Positions 1 through 8,391 of a stretch of DNA of 43,675 bases are shown here, in pieces; positions within the stretch are counted from its first letter, which is position 1; each line of letters begins with the position of its first letter. Under the pieces are notes generated by a model. It was not told the origin of the DNA. It saw only the letters and a program-made list of their open reading frames with translations, and searched no databases. The position numbers and the translations under genes are program-made. Source of the stretch: Planctomycetaceae bacterium (GTDB lineage: Bacteria > Planctomycetota > Planctomycetia > Pirellulales > Pirellulaceae); assembly GCA_024642205.1 (NCBI GenBank), contig JAHEBQ010000055.1, positions 1 through 43,675 of the forward strand, in the 5' to 3' direction.

Positions 1-663
1 AACTGGTTCGTCGTCGTACCGTGCGACCAAAATGTTCGATGGTTTAAGGTCTCGATGAATGACTCCCTTTTGGTGGGCATGTTGCACAGCGTGACAAACT
101 TGTTGAAACAATTTCAGCCGCGTGACGGTGTCCAACCGGTGCTCGTCACAAAATTGGGTGATCGGGATTCCCTTGACCAGTACCATGACGAAGTAGGGAC
201 GGCCTGATTCGGTCATGCCCGCATCGAGAATCTTGGCGATGTTGGGATGATCCATCATCGCCAAGGCTTGACGCTCGGCCTCGAATCGCCCAATGACATG
301 TCGGCTGTCCATACCCGGCTTGATCAGCTTGATTGCAACTCGGCGTTTGATTGGAAGCGTTTGCTGGGCCATGTACACGGTCCCCATGCCCCCTTCGCCG
401 AGTAATTCCAATAGCTTGTAGGGACCGACTTGAGTGCCGGAAAGATCGGCGTTCGAGTCGCCTTGACCAATACCGCTGCCCGGCGATGTGCCGCCGAGAA
501 ATTCTCCGGCATCTTGATGAGCGCGAAGCAGTTCCTTAACGTCGCGTCGTAAACGAACGTTGGGACCACACACCTGATCCAGGTACATCTCGACGGCGTT
601 CTCGGACTCACATTCCAGCGCCTGGACAAAAATAGCCCTAATGTCTGCATTCGGGGTTTTCAT
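1..663 (-). CDS. Ser/Thr protein kinase, N-terminal part (runs off left edge)
   Basis: Reading the minus strand from the ATG at 663 gives 221 residues with no stop before the window edge. After an N-terminal segment of about 90 residues (a DUF-less region ending near VKELLRAHQDAGEFL) comes a Hanks-type kinase domain: glycine loop LGEGGMGTVYMAQQ, VAIKLIKPGMDSR with the ATP-binding Lys, and catalytic loop HRDLKPSNILV at the edge. The start is supported by AAGGAG about 7 nt upstream. Planctomycete kinases of this type usually continue into a transmembrane segment and TPR or WD40 repeats, which cannot be seen here. The ECF sigma gene at 1367-1924 lies upstream on the same strand, the usual arrangement for this family, but a HAF-protein scrap lies between them. 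It probably signals at the membrane; the substrate is unknown. Confidence 0.93.
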   Translation of the reverse strand, partial: MKTPNADIRAIFVQALECESENAVEMYLDQVCGPNVRLRRDVKELLRAHQDAGEFLGGTSPGSGIGQGDSNADLSGTQVGPYKLLELLGEGGMGTVYMAQQTLPIKRRVAIKLIKPGMDSRHVIGRFEAERQALAMMDHPNIAKILDAGMTESGRPYFVMVLVKGIPITQFCDEHRLDTVTRLKLFQQVCHAVQHAHQKGVIHRDLKPSNILVARYDDEPV

Positions 664-854
664 TGGATTCTCCTTGTTGGAATACCAATGCTCCGTTCCG
701 CTTCAGATTGAGACAGAGTTATTGTGATTTTCATTGGGGCCGGTACCTACCGGACCTGCTGTCAGTTTCAAAATGGATCTCAGATTTCATCGTATCTGGC
801 GGCAGTGTTGGGTTTTCAGCTCCCGAGCCAACTCGGAATGATCTCGTTGACATT

Positions 855-1202
855 TCAAAATCTTTCAATGTCGGTTTCGGCGAATTCCCAATCCAAAGCA
901 AATGTAGAACAGCAGCAATACCCGACGACAACCAATCCACTTTTAGATACAGCGAAAGCACGACTGCCTTCATCGTTTGGCAAAAAGCCGAGGCCGACCA
1001 TGCCTCCACTTTGGCTCCAGACAAACGCTTCTGGGCCGATGACGCTTGAGCTCTGACCGACGACAAATGTTCCATTCGAGGAAACACCGATCGCCTTGCT
1101 CGAGAAATCGCCGCCGGTCAAATCGCCCAGACCGAAAATATCAGCTTGGCTGATTCCAACAAAGAAACAAATCATGGCAACGGCTAACAAAACTCTGTGC
1201 AT
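855..1202 (-). pseudogene. Truncated HAF-repeat secreted protein
   Basis: The ATG at 1202 opens a 115-residue frame with a clear signal peptide (MHRVLLAVAMICFFVGISQA) followed by two HAF-type units: GLGDLTGGDFSSKAIGVSSNG, then EAFVWSQSGGMVGLGFLPNDEGSRAFAVS. The frame then loses all similarity (a CCCS stretch) and stops. The full-length relative in this window (41528-42694) has six such units and a PEP-CTERM tail, so this is a 5' fragment that has lost most repeats and its anchor. No continuation was found in other frames between 731 and 855. It sits between a sigma factor and its probable partner kinase, so it was probably brought in by rearrangement. A short secreted product cannot be excluded. 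Confidence 0.7.
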
Positions 1203-1366
1203 GATATATTCCGGTGCATTTGGTGAATGGCGGCGAGTGAATATCCGAACGGCGGCTTTCAATGCGAATTTTGTCCGCTCTATTTTCCAATGCTCCGTTT
1301 TGGCCCCACCTGCGCCAGAATTCTGACAAAGAAAGAGAATATTTCTCGCCTCTGGAAACCGACCGT

Positions 1367-1924
1367 TCAGGGAGCCAGTTCACGAAACAGCCAAGCCCTG
1401 GCAAAGGCCCAGTTGCGATCTGCAGTACGTGAAGCGAGCCCCAGAGAACGAGCTGCCTCGGCAAGTGACAGGCCGGCAAAAAAACGGAGTTTAACCAATT
1501 CCGCGCAATCCGGGAATTGCTGACTCAGACGCTCGAGAACCTCGTCGATTGCCAGGATATCCTCAGCCGGCGCGTCGATGGCGATTTCAATTTTTGAAAA
1601 ATCAACCCGACGGATGTCCCCGCCACGTTTGACCCGTCGTTTGTTGCGGGCTCGGTCGACCAGAATCCGTCGCATCGCCTCGGCGGCAGCGCCAAAGAAA
1701 TGCCCACGATTGTCCCATTGAAGAGCGACGTTTCCGTTGCCCACCAGTCGCAAATACGCTTCGTGAACCAAAGCGGTGGCTTGCAAGGTCTGACCCGGTT
1801 TTTCGTTTGCCAGTTGTTGTCGGGCCAGCACTCGCAGCTCCTCATACACAAGCAGGAGTAACTGTTCGGAAGCGGAGGGGTCGCCTTGTTGGATTGCGTT
1901 GAGAATTTGAGTCACGTCGGTCAT
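1367..1924 (-). CDS. ECF-type RNA polymerase sigma factor (TIGR02999-like)
   Basis: A 185-residue protein starting at the ATG at 1924 (MTDVTQILNAIQQGD); a TTG two codons upstream also opens the frame but has no advantage. It shows the sigma region 2 features of the planctomycete/acidobacterial TIGR02999 group (TALVHEAYLRLVG, HFFGAAAEAMRRILVDRAR, KRRVKRGG) and a region 4 helix-turn-helix (VKLRFFAGLSLAEAARSLGL, ASRTADRNWAFARAWLFREL). Length is normal for the group. It would direct RNA polymerase to a small regulon. Such genes commonly precede a Ser/Thr kinase gene on the same strand; here the kinase begins at 663, about 700 bp downstream, with a broken HAF gene in between. No anti-sigma gene is seen and no obvious Shine-Dalgarno precedes the start. 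Confidence 0.92.
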   Translation of the reverse strand: MTDVTQILNAIQQGDPSASEQLLLLVYEELRVLARQQLANEKPGQTLQATALVHEAYLRLVGNGNVALQWDNRGHFFGAAAEAMRRILVDRARNKRRVKRGGDIRRVDFSKIEIAIDAPAEDILAIDEVLERLSQQFPDCAELVKLRFFAGLSLAEAARSLGLASRTADRNWAFARAWLFRELAP

Positions 1925-2011
1925 GAGCAATATAATAACCGACAGGCAATCACGAGGCGACTATTTGTTTCGTCGTTGCAGGACGAAAAATTCCCGCCAA
2001 CACAGTAGGCA

Positions 2012-2235
2012 TTTCATGGCAAAACCCGATTCTGGGCCCAACTCATCTCACACATGTTTTCTCGGCATTTTCGTTCACCAGCCCAATTTTGGAATGCGCT
2101 AAAATCCCGCGACACATGGGTTAACAATGATTGGCTCGCCAGAAACATCCGACAAGCCCCGTTTCATCTGAGCTGGAGTTGTGGTCCGACGTGAATGGAG
2201 ACGGCCACCTGGACTCGCAACGGGCCTAATGAATA
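2012..2235. repeat. Non-coding repeat, decayed copy A (matches 19848-20165)
   Basis: Colinear with copy B at 19848-20165. Shared blocks in the same order are TCGGCATTTTCGT, AAAA(T)CCCGCGA, GGCTCGCCAGAA, a diverged block around GTCCGRCGTGARTGG, and ACTYGCAACGGG. Copy A lacks the 3' arm of the terminator hairpin that copy B keeps, so it is a degraded version. Confidence 0.6.
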
Positions 2236-2268
2236 CGAAACTGCTTTTGGCGGCATTTCTCAGGAGGC

Positions 2269-2325
2269 GTTGGCTATGCGAATCTGTAAAACCGGCGCAC
2301 GCGACCAGTCTCAGAATCCAGTCCT
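2269..2325 (+). repeat. Scar resembling the 3' end and flank of the serine recombinase gene
   Basis: TATGCGAATCTGTAAAACC here corresponds to TACGCGAACCTGTAAAACC at the recombinase stop codon (37849-37867). The match resumes after a short insertion as CCAGTCTC(A)GAATCC versus CCAGTCTCGAAATCC. The coding part would read YANL-stop as in the recombinase. Read by eye over about 45 bases; it suggests that a copy of the recombinase module once ended here. Confidence 0.5.
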
Positions 2326-2701
2326 TTTATACTCGACAAAAAAGACGGTCAAGTTGCTGGGAATAGGTCGCTGATTTGGCGGTTTCAAAAAAGGCCCAAC
2401 CAACTCGAGACGAATGGATCGGGGTTCGATCGTCATATCAGAAACCCCAAAAACCTAGTTGCGGTAGTTGATCGTTCGCCAGCCACTCAATGTAACCTGC
2501 CGGTAATTCGTTGCTGAATCAGCCAACTTGGGACCGCCGAACCGTTGAATGCCGAGCGAGTCTGGCACTTTGACAAATACCTTTCCGCTGGTGAACGCGC
2601 CACCAGAGACAATTGTCTATCGGCATCGGTCGGATCTGTATTGCGTCGATGACTGCCGAGTGCTACTTCAACATCAACAAAAACGCTAACTCGGAGTCGC
2701 A

Positions 2702-3507
2702 GTGACAAAAACATGTTTCTGTCTAGCCGTACTCCTGCTCAACCAAATGGCTGTGGCAGGCCTCGCCCAGCTTGAATTCCAATTACCTGCCGAGAGCTTG
2801 ACCCAGTCAAGTTCGGCGGATTGGTCAGGTTCGTTTGCGTTGGGCGCCAGTGCTCAGTTTTGGGGTAATCCTGGAGGAAACGCGACCATCAATCTGACTC
2901 GAAATAGTTCCTCATCGACAACCAAGTTGTTTACGGGGTATTTTTTTGGCGGCGACCTCCCCTTAGAAGAAAATCTCTACTTAAGAAGTCTGGAAGAGCA
3001 ATTCTTTTTCCAGGTACGGCATGAACATCTTTTCCGCGAGTCGAAGTTGAATGGCTACTTTCAAGGAGACTTTGACGGCACTGGCAACTTCAACCGAACC
3101 GCGTTTAGCGCTGGAGCTGGGCTCCAAGCGTACCGGTCAGCTAAATTCGAATTGAGTTTTCGGAGTGGCGTCCGAGGGTTTTTCGGTGCGATCGAACCGG
3201 AACATTGGAATCCTTGGGAAAGACACACGATTACAGAAGATGCGAGTGGAGCACAGGGGCACGTCGGCGTTGCTGGAGTTGGCAAGTGTTAGAACGCATC
3301 AGATTTTACGGGGCCGTCGACTACTTTCACCCGTTTGGCAGTTCTCAATACGGTTTTGATGATGATGTCATCCTGTCAGATTCGGGGATTGAATTTGCAA
3401 TTATCAAAACACGAAACTTCGGGGTCAGGTTTTTTTCGACTAACCGATTCCAACCCCACACCTCGGGTGACCCGTTCATGGGGATTGCTTTCGCGGCTGG
3501 TTTTTAA
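2702..3507 (+). pseudogene. DUF481-like outer-membrane protein, frameshifted
   Basis: A GTG at 2702 preceded by CGGAG opens a frame with a signal peptide (MTKTCFCLAVLLLNQMAVAG) and a beta-rich sequence with DUF481/YdiY-like features: WSGSFALGASAQF, QVRHEHLFRESKLNGYFQGDF, FSAGAGLQAYRSAKFELSFRSG. The frame ends at a TAG at 3290-3292. The sense continues in another frame (LERIRFYGAVDYFHPFG ... FDDDVILSDSG ... MGIAFAAGF) to a TAA at 3505-3507, so one small indel between about 3240 and 3290 has broken the gene. The DUF481 assignment is by pattern only. The intact protein would be a secreted outer-membrane barrel. Confidence 0.6.
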
Positions 3508-3938
3508 CCATCCCACCGCCATATTGGATCGGATCTTCAATGGTGGGCCAACTCTTGTTTTGGCATTCGAGGAGAATGTTATCACGGTCAGGCGTTGGGC
3601 GAATACAACGGCGGTATCCTGCAGAGTTTCAATTCGACTACGCTGAGCGAAGTCACCTCGTCCGGGGGTTTTGGCGAGTTGTTTTATTATTTGAACGACT
3701 CGTTCCACGTCCACTTTGGATATGGAATCGACGATCCTGAGGATAGCGAAAATGCCGCGACACAAATTCGTCGCAACCAGACGTACTTTACCAATTTCGT
3801 TTGGGACGTGAACAAGACCGTGCAGCTCGGACTCGAGATCGAGATTATCGTAAGACTGACTACACGCAGTTCCAGCCCAGTGCATTCCTGGACAGCGATG
3901 CCGTGGTGATCGGGACTCGATTCCTGTGGAAGTTTTAG
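3508..3938 (+). pseudogene. C-terminal remnant of an outer-membrane porin-like protein
   Basis: Directly after the stop of the preceding frame, the same frame reads WWANSCFGIRGECYHGQ, LGEYNGGILQSFN, FYYLNDSFHVHFGYGIDDPED, and NQTYFTNFVWDVNKTVQLGLEIE. A shift near 3838 then restores the ending DYRKTDYTQFQPSAFLDSD, VVIGTRFLWKF-stop at 3936-3938. A terminal aromatic residue and alternating strands are typical of outer-membrane barrels, and the pattern resembles planctomycete porin-like proteins. It has no start or signal peptide and at least one frameshift, so it is a fragment. It may belong to a different gene from the DUF481-like remnant it now abuts. Confidence 0.6.
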
Positions 3939-3970
3939 AGTGCAACGTTCAGTTGTTCGCTTGCCCGGAA

Positions 3971-6091
3971 CTATTCCCTGGCTCGAAATGTAGCGACGCG
4001 AATTCCCTTGCTCAGGAGTTCCAGTTCATCGTCATGAGCATGATATCCATCGACCGAAGCGAGGGTTTGGGCAAACTTGCGTTCCAGATCCATTAATTCT
4101 GGAGGGCCCGCCATCCTTGTGCTGATCAGCTCTCCTATCGTGACACTATCGTCTACGAGACCGTAGGAGCCGGAAAGCCGGTTGACTCCGCCGAAGATGG
4201 ACAGCTTGCCGCTGCCAAACAGCATGGTTGGCGGCTTTGCCGTGTCGATCGTCTCACCCCGGAGTGTGATCAGCGTCCATTCCCGGTTCGCGGCATTGTT
4301 TACACCGGAAAGGTCGCAGGCATGGGCACGCCAGGTATAAGTCTTTCCGGCATCGCGCGTGGCAACCTTCAGCGGCTTGTTCATCTCGTCGGACGCCGGG
4401 TAGATGGTGACACCTTCCTTGATCGTCTCGAGAATTTTGATTTCCTTGATTGACAGCGGGTCTACTTTGATCGGATCTTTGTCCAGGATAACGAGGTCGG
4501 CCAGTTTACCGACATCGAGGGTGCCCTTGGTATCCAACTCATCATACTGCTCGGCCACCCATTCGGTCATGGACTTTAGTCCTTCATAGGGCGTTACCCG
4601 CTGGTCGGGACCAACCTCGGAGCCGGCACGGGAGACGCGATTGACCGCGGACCACAGCATCGTCATCTGATCGAGCGGAGCAACCACAAAGTCGGTATGG
4701 TTGCTGGGACGCAGCCCCGCGTCGATGGCGTCCCGCATTGGACTGATGTAGGCAGCTTGCCTCGGACCACGATTCTTGATGTGTGCATCAGCGAAGTAAA
4801 AAGTATGCAAGGTGTAGAAAGAGGGTCGCACTTTATATTCCACAAACTTGGGAATCTGGTCCTTGCGCATGAACTGGGTGTGGATCGTGGTTACGTTCCA
4901 GGGGCGGCTGAAGTCACCGGCACGAGCGAATTCATAAGCCGTTAGAAAGGCATCAATGGAGGCGTCGCCATTACAATGCAGAATCAGGGGTACATTCAAG
5001 TCATAGACCTTTTTCACCATTTGGTTGGCAAGGTCCTGGGGAAAAGTGGGTTCGCCTTTCCAGTCTTTTTCACCGGCGGGTCCGCCGGTGAGATATGGTG
5101 TGGTAAAGAATGCAGTCCGACCTTGCGGCGAGCCGTCCAGGGTAATCTTCACACCGCCAACCTTGAAGCGGTTCTTGTACTGGACCCACTCCGATACGGG
5201 AAACTCGGCCAATACCCGATCCACGTCCGTGATGAATGGGTAGGCAACCACATCAATAATGTTGGCTCCCGCGTCACTGGCGCGTTTCATCGTTTGAAAT
5301 TGGGGCAAATGGGTCACGCCTTCGTGCGCTGTCGTAATTCCGGCTTCGGCATACAACATTTGCCCAGCCCGGGTCCAATCGATTTCCTGCTGTGCAGTCA
5401 TCGGTTCAGCCTTCTCCATAACCGGGATGTAGGCCGTTTCCATAATCAGGCCCCAAGGTTCCTCGGTGCCCGGTTTCCGCACAATCACTCCGCCCGGTGG
5501 CGTTTTCGTCTCCGCACTGTATCCGTAGTACTTCAGGGCCGGGCTATTGAGCACCGTGCCATGCATCGAAACGTGGTCCACACGAACCGGATTATCGGGG
5601 AAAGCCTTATCCAGGTCGTCGCGGTTGAGCAGGCGACCGTCAGGCATGACCGTGTCATCATAGCCGTAGCCGATGATCATTTCTCCCTTGGGAATTTCTC
5701 GATCCGCTGCGTATTTTTTTAGCTCGGCAAGGATACTGGGCACGTTTTTGCCAGGGCCGGACGGCGGCGCGTAGAGCTTGCATTGGTTGGCTACGAGCAG
5801 CGAATTGATGTAGTGGCTGTGCCCGTCGAGGAATGCGGGCAACAGGGCTTTCCCTTCGAGGTCCTTGAACTTGGTCGTGGCGCCTTGCATGGCCAATGCC
5901 CCATCTTTGGTCCCTGCAAAAACGATTTTACCATCCCTCACCGCGAGCGCTTCAACATATGTTGGGGACTCACCCGCCATCGTAAGAATGGAGCCATTGT
6001 GATAAACCGTGTCGGCGACCTGCGCTGTTGCCGATGGCAAAAAAAACGGTTGACAGGCGAACACGACGCACAGCAAGGCTAAGATTTTCAT
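3971..6091 (-). CDS. Secreted YtcJ-like amidohydrolase with C-terminal META domain
   Basis: 706 residues from the ATG at 6091, with a signal peptide (residues 1-23, ending SATAQ). Residues 25-570 form an amidohydrolase family 3 domain: the metal-binding HxH lies in FLDGHSHYI (H91, H93), followed by HCNGDASIDAFL, IHTQFMRKDQ and NHTDFVVAP, which carry the other metal and catalytic residues. The family hydrolyses N-acyl or N-formyl amide-type bonds; the exact substrate is unknown. Residues 602-706 match the META/HslJ domain pattern (REWTLITLRGE, SGKLSIFGGVNRLSGSY, ISTRMAGPPELMDLERKF), which is not standard for this enzyme family. The related enzyme upstream (6157-7851) is on the same strand with a 65-bp gap, so the two are probably co-transcribed and arose by duplication. 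Confidence 0.92.
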   Translation of the reverse strand: MKILALLCVVFACQPFFLPSATAQVADTVYHNGSILTMAGESPTYVEALAVRDGKIVFAGTKDGALAMQGATTKFKDLEGKALLPAFLDGHSHYINSLLVANQCKLYAPPSGPGKNVPSILAELKKYAADREIPKGEMIIGYGYDDTVMPDGRLLNRDDLDKAFPDNPVRVDHVSMHGTVLNSPALKYYGYSAETKTPPGGVIVRKPGTEEPWGLIMETAYIPVMEKAEPMTAQQEIDWTRAGQMLYAEAGITTAHEGVTHLPQFQTMKRASDAGANIIDVVAYPFITDVDRVLAEFPVSEWVQYKNRFKVGGVKITLDGSPQGRTAFFTTPYLTGGPAGEKDWKGEPTFPQDLANQMVKKVYDLNVPLILHCNGDASIDAFLTAYEFARAGDFSRPWNVTTIHTQFMRKDQIPKFVEYKVRPSFYTLHTFYFADAHIKNRGPRQAAYISPMRDAIDAGLRPSNHTDFVVAPLDQMTMLWSAVNRVSRAGSEVGPDQRVTPYEGLKSMTEWVAEQYDELDTKGTLDVGKLADLVILDKDPIKVDPLSIKEIKILETIKEGVTIYPASDEMNKPLKVATRDAGKTYTWRAHACDLSGVNNAANREWTLITLRGETIDTAKPPTMLFGSGKLSIFGGVNRLSGSYGLVDDSVTIGELISTRMAGPPELMDLERKFAQTLASVDGYHAHDDELELLSKGIRVATFRARE

Positions 6092-6156
6092 GGTATTGGA
6101 ATTCTAGATAAAGAAAGGGTTTTATTCGGAAACGTGGGAGCAGCAACAGACAGCTA

Positions 6157-7851
6157 CTAGTTGTCTCGCTCGTAGACTCGATTGCCTTCCTTAATGGTTT
6201 CAAGCACGACAATCTTGTTGATTTCCATCGGATCCACTTTCAGCGGGTTGGCGCTTAAGATCACCATGTCGGCCAATTTGCCGACTTCCAGTGAACCTTT
6301 TCGGTCCTCCTCGAAATGTTGGGAGGCTCCCCAGAGGGTAATCATCTTCAATGCTTCGAGCGGCGCAACTCGCTCGTTGGGGCCCTGAACCTTTCCGGTT
6401 CTCGTAACTCGATTGACGGTCGCCCACATGACTTGCATCAGGTTGGGCAGAGCAACGGGCGCATCGGTGTGGCTGGTCGCGACCATCCCCCGGTCAAGCA
6501 CTGACTTCATTGGCGAAATTTGGGCCGCCAATTCAGGGCCAATGATCTGATCGTACCAATCTCCCCAGTAAAACGTGTGCATTGGAAACAGTGAAGGCAT
6601 CACACCCGGTTCTTTACAACTGTCGAGTTGGTCTTGCCTCACAAACTGACCGTGAATCAACGTGTGACGACGGTCTTTTTCCGGATACTTCCCATCGACA
6701 TTGCGAATCGCCTGCAACAACTGGTCAACAGCCGCGTCCCCATTTGCGTGGGCCAGAACCTGCCAGCCTTTCTGATAGGCTTCGTCGAACAATTCCGTCA
6801 CGGTCTGCGACCGGGGAATCGCCGGATACCCTTTGTATCCCGGTTGTTGGCCATCGGGAGGAAGCAGGTAGGGCTTGGTTCGCCATGCGGTCCATCCCTG
6901 AGGCGAACCATCTAATGTGATCTTCACGCCAGCGATTCGGTACCGATTTTTGTATTCGCGGCTGTACCAATCGCTCTCCAGAAGTTTCTTGTCGACGTAA
7001 TCCACGTAGGTCAACACATCAATGTCGTAACCGCCGTGATTGGCAAAGTTCACCATCGCTTCATGCACGTTTGCAAAAGCGCGACCTTCGTGTCCGGTCG
7101 TGTACCCGAAGCTCTTGGCCAATTCCAAACCGCGTTTCATAAAGTACGCCTGCGTCTCCGGCGTAATCGGCGTGATCACTTTCAACATGTGCGGAATTCC
7201 GGCGAGTTCCTCAAGGACGCCATTGGGCTCCTGCGTACCTTCCTTCCGTCGAATGACACCCCCCTCCGGATTTGGAGATTTGTCTGTGTAGCCGATCAAT
7301 TCCAGCCCCACACTGTTGACCGCACAAAAATGCCCGGAGATATGTACGGCCATGACCGGAAACTCTTTCGATACCTGATCCAAGTCGTCTCGAGTCGGGT
7401 GCCTGCCAAGCAACGAATCATCGTAGCCCAGACCAAAAATCCAACCGGTAAGTCGGGCATCCGGACCTGCGGCGAATTCTTTCAATTTATTGACAACATC
7501 ATCAATCGTATTGACATCGCCATCAGGTGGAGCGAGCAAATTTGCCCCAACGGCCTGCGCCCCGAAACCGTTGAAATGGGCGTGCCCGTCAACAAATCCG
7601 GGAGCGAGAGTCTTTCCTTGCAGGTCGATCAACTCGGTATTGGGACCCTGGAATTCCAGGACATCCTTTTTTTTACCAACCGCAAGAATCTTTCCAGCTT
7701 TGACCGCTAACGCTTCTGCCGTCGGATTCTGATCATCTACCGTGACGATGTCGCCACCTTGGTAAATCACATCTGCTTGTTGAGCAACGACCGAACCAGG
7801 GACCCAAATCAACAGTCCCAAGAAACCAACCATCAACGGCTTGCTCATCAT
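6157..7851 (-). CDS. Secreted YtcJ-like amidohydrolase
   Basis: 564 residues if begun at the ATG at 7851 (MMSKPLMVGFLGLLIWVPGS, a signal peptide ending VVAQQ). The frame is open further upstream to 8118, but that extension lies antisense to nothing useful, overlaps the HbpS-like remnant and has no signal peptide; an ATG at 7884 is the other candidate. GGCGGG precedes 7851. The amidohydrolase family 3 motifs are FVDGHAHFNGFG (H90, H92), AHANGDAAVDQLL, LIHGQFVRQDQ and TSHTDAPVALP, and it closes with GKLADMVILSANPLKVDP. It ends without the META domain of its neighbour. Probably a periplasmic hydrolase of amide- or formamide-type substrates. Together with the next gene it forms a two-gene operon. 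Confidence 0.92.
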   Translation of the reverse strand: MMSKPLMVGFLGLLIWVPGSVVAQQADVIYQGGDIVTVDDQNPTAEALAVKAGKILAVGKKKDVLEFQGPNTELIDLQGKTLAPGFVDGHAHFNGFGAQAVGANLLAPPDGDVNTIDDVVNKLKEFAAGPDARLTGWIFGLGYDDSLLGRHPTRDDLDQVSKEFPVMAVHISGHFCAVNSVGLELIGYTDKSPNPEGGVIRRKEGTQEPNGVLEELAGIPHMLKVITPITPETQAYFMKRGLELAKSFGYTTGHEGRAFANVHEAMVNFANHGGYDIDVLTYVDYVDKKLLESDWYSREYKNRYRIAGVKITLDGSPQGWTAWRTKPYLLPPDGQQPGYKGYPAIPRSQTVTELFDEAYQKGWQVLAHANGDAAVDQLLQAIRNVDGKYPEKDRRHTLIHGQFVRQDQLDSCKEPGVMPSLFPMHTFYWGDWYDQIIGPELAAQISPMKSVLDRGMVATSHTDAPVALPNLMQVMWATVNRVTRTGKVQGPNERVAPLEALKMITLWGASQHFEEDRKGSLEVGKLADMVILSANPLKVDPMEINKIVVLETIKEGNRVYERDN

Positions 7852-7912
7852 CCCGCCAATTCTTTCCTTAATCCAAATATCCATCTCTTGCGAATTCGTT
7901 CGATTGCCTTGA

Positions 7913-8165
7913 TCAATATACCGTGGCTGCAGCGACCCTGGCGACCTCAAGTTCGTGGGGCACTGTACCTCCAGAAACGCCGATAGCTCCAATGATCTTA
8001 CCTGACTGCTTCTTGATTGGAACACCTCCAGGAAAGCTGGCAGGACCAGCATTGAAGTCTTCAATGCTGAACAGTTCCTCGCGAGCAGGAGCAAGATTGC
8101 CAACGTCTCCGAATGCAACTATCAATTCGCGAAAAGAGCCTGGAGGACTCGACACGAGCAACCAG
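7913..8165 (-). pseudogene. GlcG/HbpS-like (heme-binding family) C-terminal remnant
   Basis: The minus frame ending at 7913 reads PPGSFRELIVAFGD, APAREELFSIEDFNAGP, FPGGVPIKKQSGKIIGAIGV and SGGTVPHELEVARVAAATV. The GGVPI..GxxxGAIGVSGG signature is typical of the GlcG/HbpS (DUF336) family. A full-length member has about 130-170 residues with an N-terminal helix and AVVDxGGH strand; these are absent, and the sequence upstream of about 8170 does not match in any frame. It lies just upstream of the amidohydrolase pair and about 220 bp from the IS1380 remnant. A related gene may once have led this operon. Confidence 0.6.
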
Positions 8166-8306
8166 GGCCACAAATCGCTTGTTGCCTGCTTCGTGCAAAC
8201 TCGTCACCAGCTATTGGTGAGAGAAAATTTGCCAGATTCCGACTCGTTCCCTCACGGAGGTTGTGCCAATAGCCCTCAAACAAGCGTAGTTTGAAAGAGC
8301 GTTCAT

Positions 8307-8345
8307 GAAAAAACCCGAAACCGTTCGTTGTATTGCGGGTTGTTT
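8307..8345 (-). terminator. Terminator-like hairpin facing left
   Basis: On the minus strand AACCCG and CGGGTT form a stem around a roughly 19-nt loop and are followed by a run of six T. The motif ATGAAAAAACCC on the plus strand also occurs at the ends of the HTH copies at 33142 and 37419. No active minus-strand gene is seen just upstream, so its role is unclear. Confidence 0.35.
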
Positions 8346-8391
8346 GTAGTAGTGACTCAACCACCAACCGCAACACAGAAACGGATTTCGA

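Larger units (their letters stand above)
1931..2701. other. Gene-poor stretch with decayed repeat sequences
   Basis: No convincing gene is seen in this 770-bp stretch. The 61-codon frame at 2181-2366 (+) has no support. It contains copy A of the non-coding repeat (about 2012-2235) and, near 2269-2325, a sequence matching the 3' end and flank of the recombinase fragment at 37516-37863. Both are listed separately. The rest, about 2340-2690, shows nothing I recognise. Confidence 0.6.

Noticed and set aside
2188..2232. Plus-strand DVNGDGHLD, like a dockerin or EF-hand calcium loop
   Set aside because: It is only about 10 residues in repeat copy A, and the aligned part of copy B reads differently, so it is probably chance.
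4976..5722. A 248-codon plus frame antisense to the first amidohydrolase
   Set aside because: It has no start signal or motif and is the codon-position shadow of the real gene.
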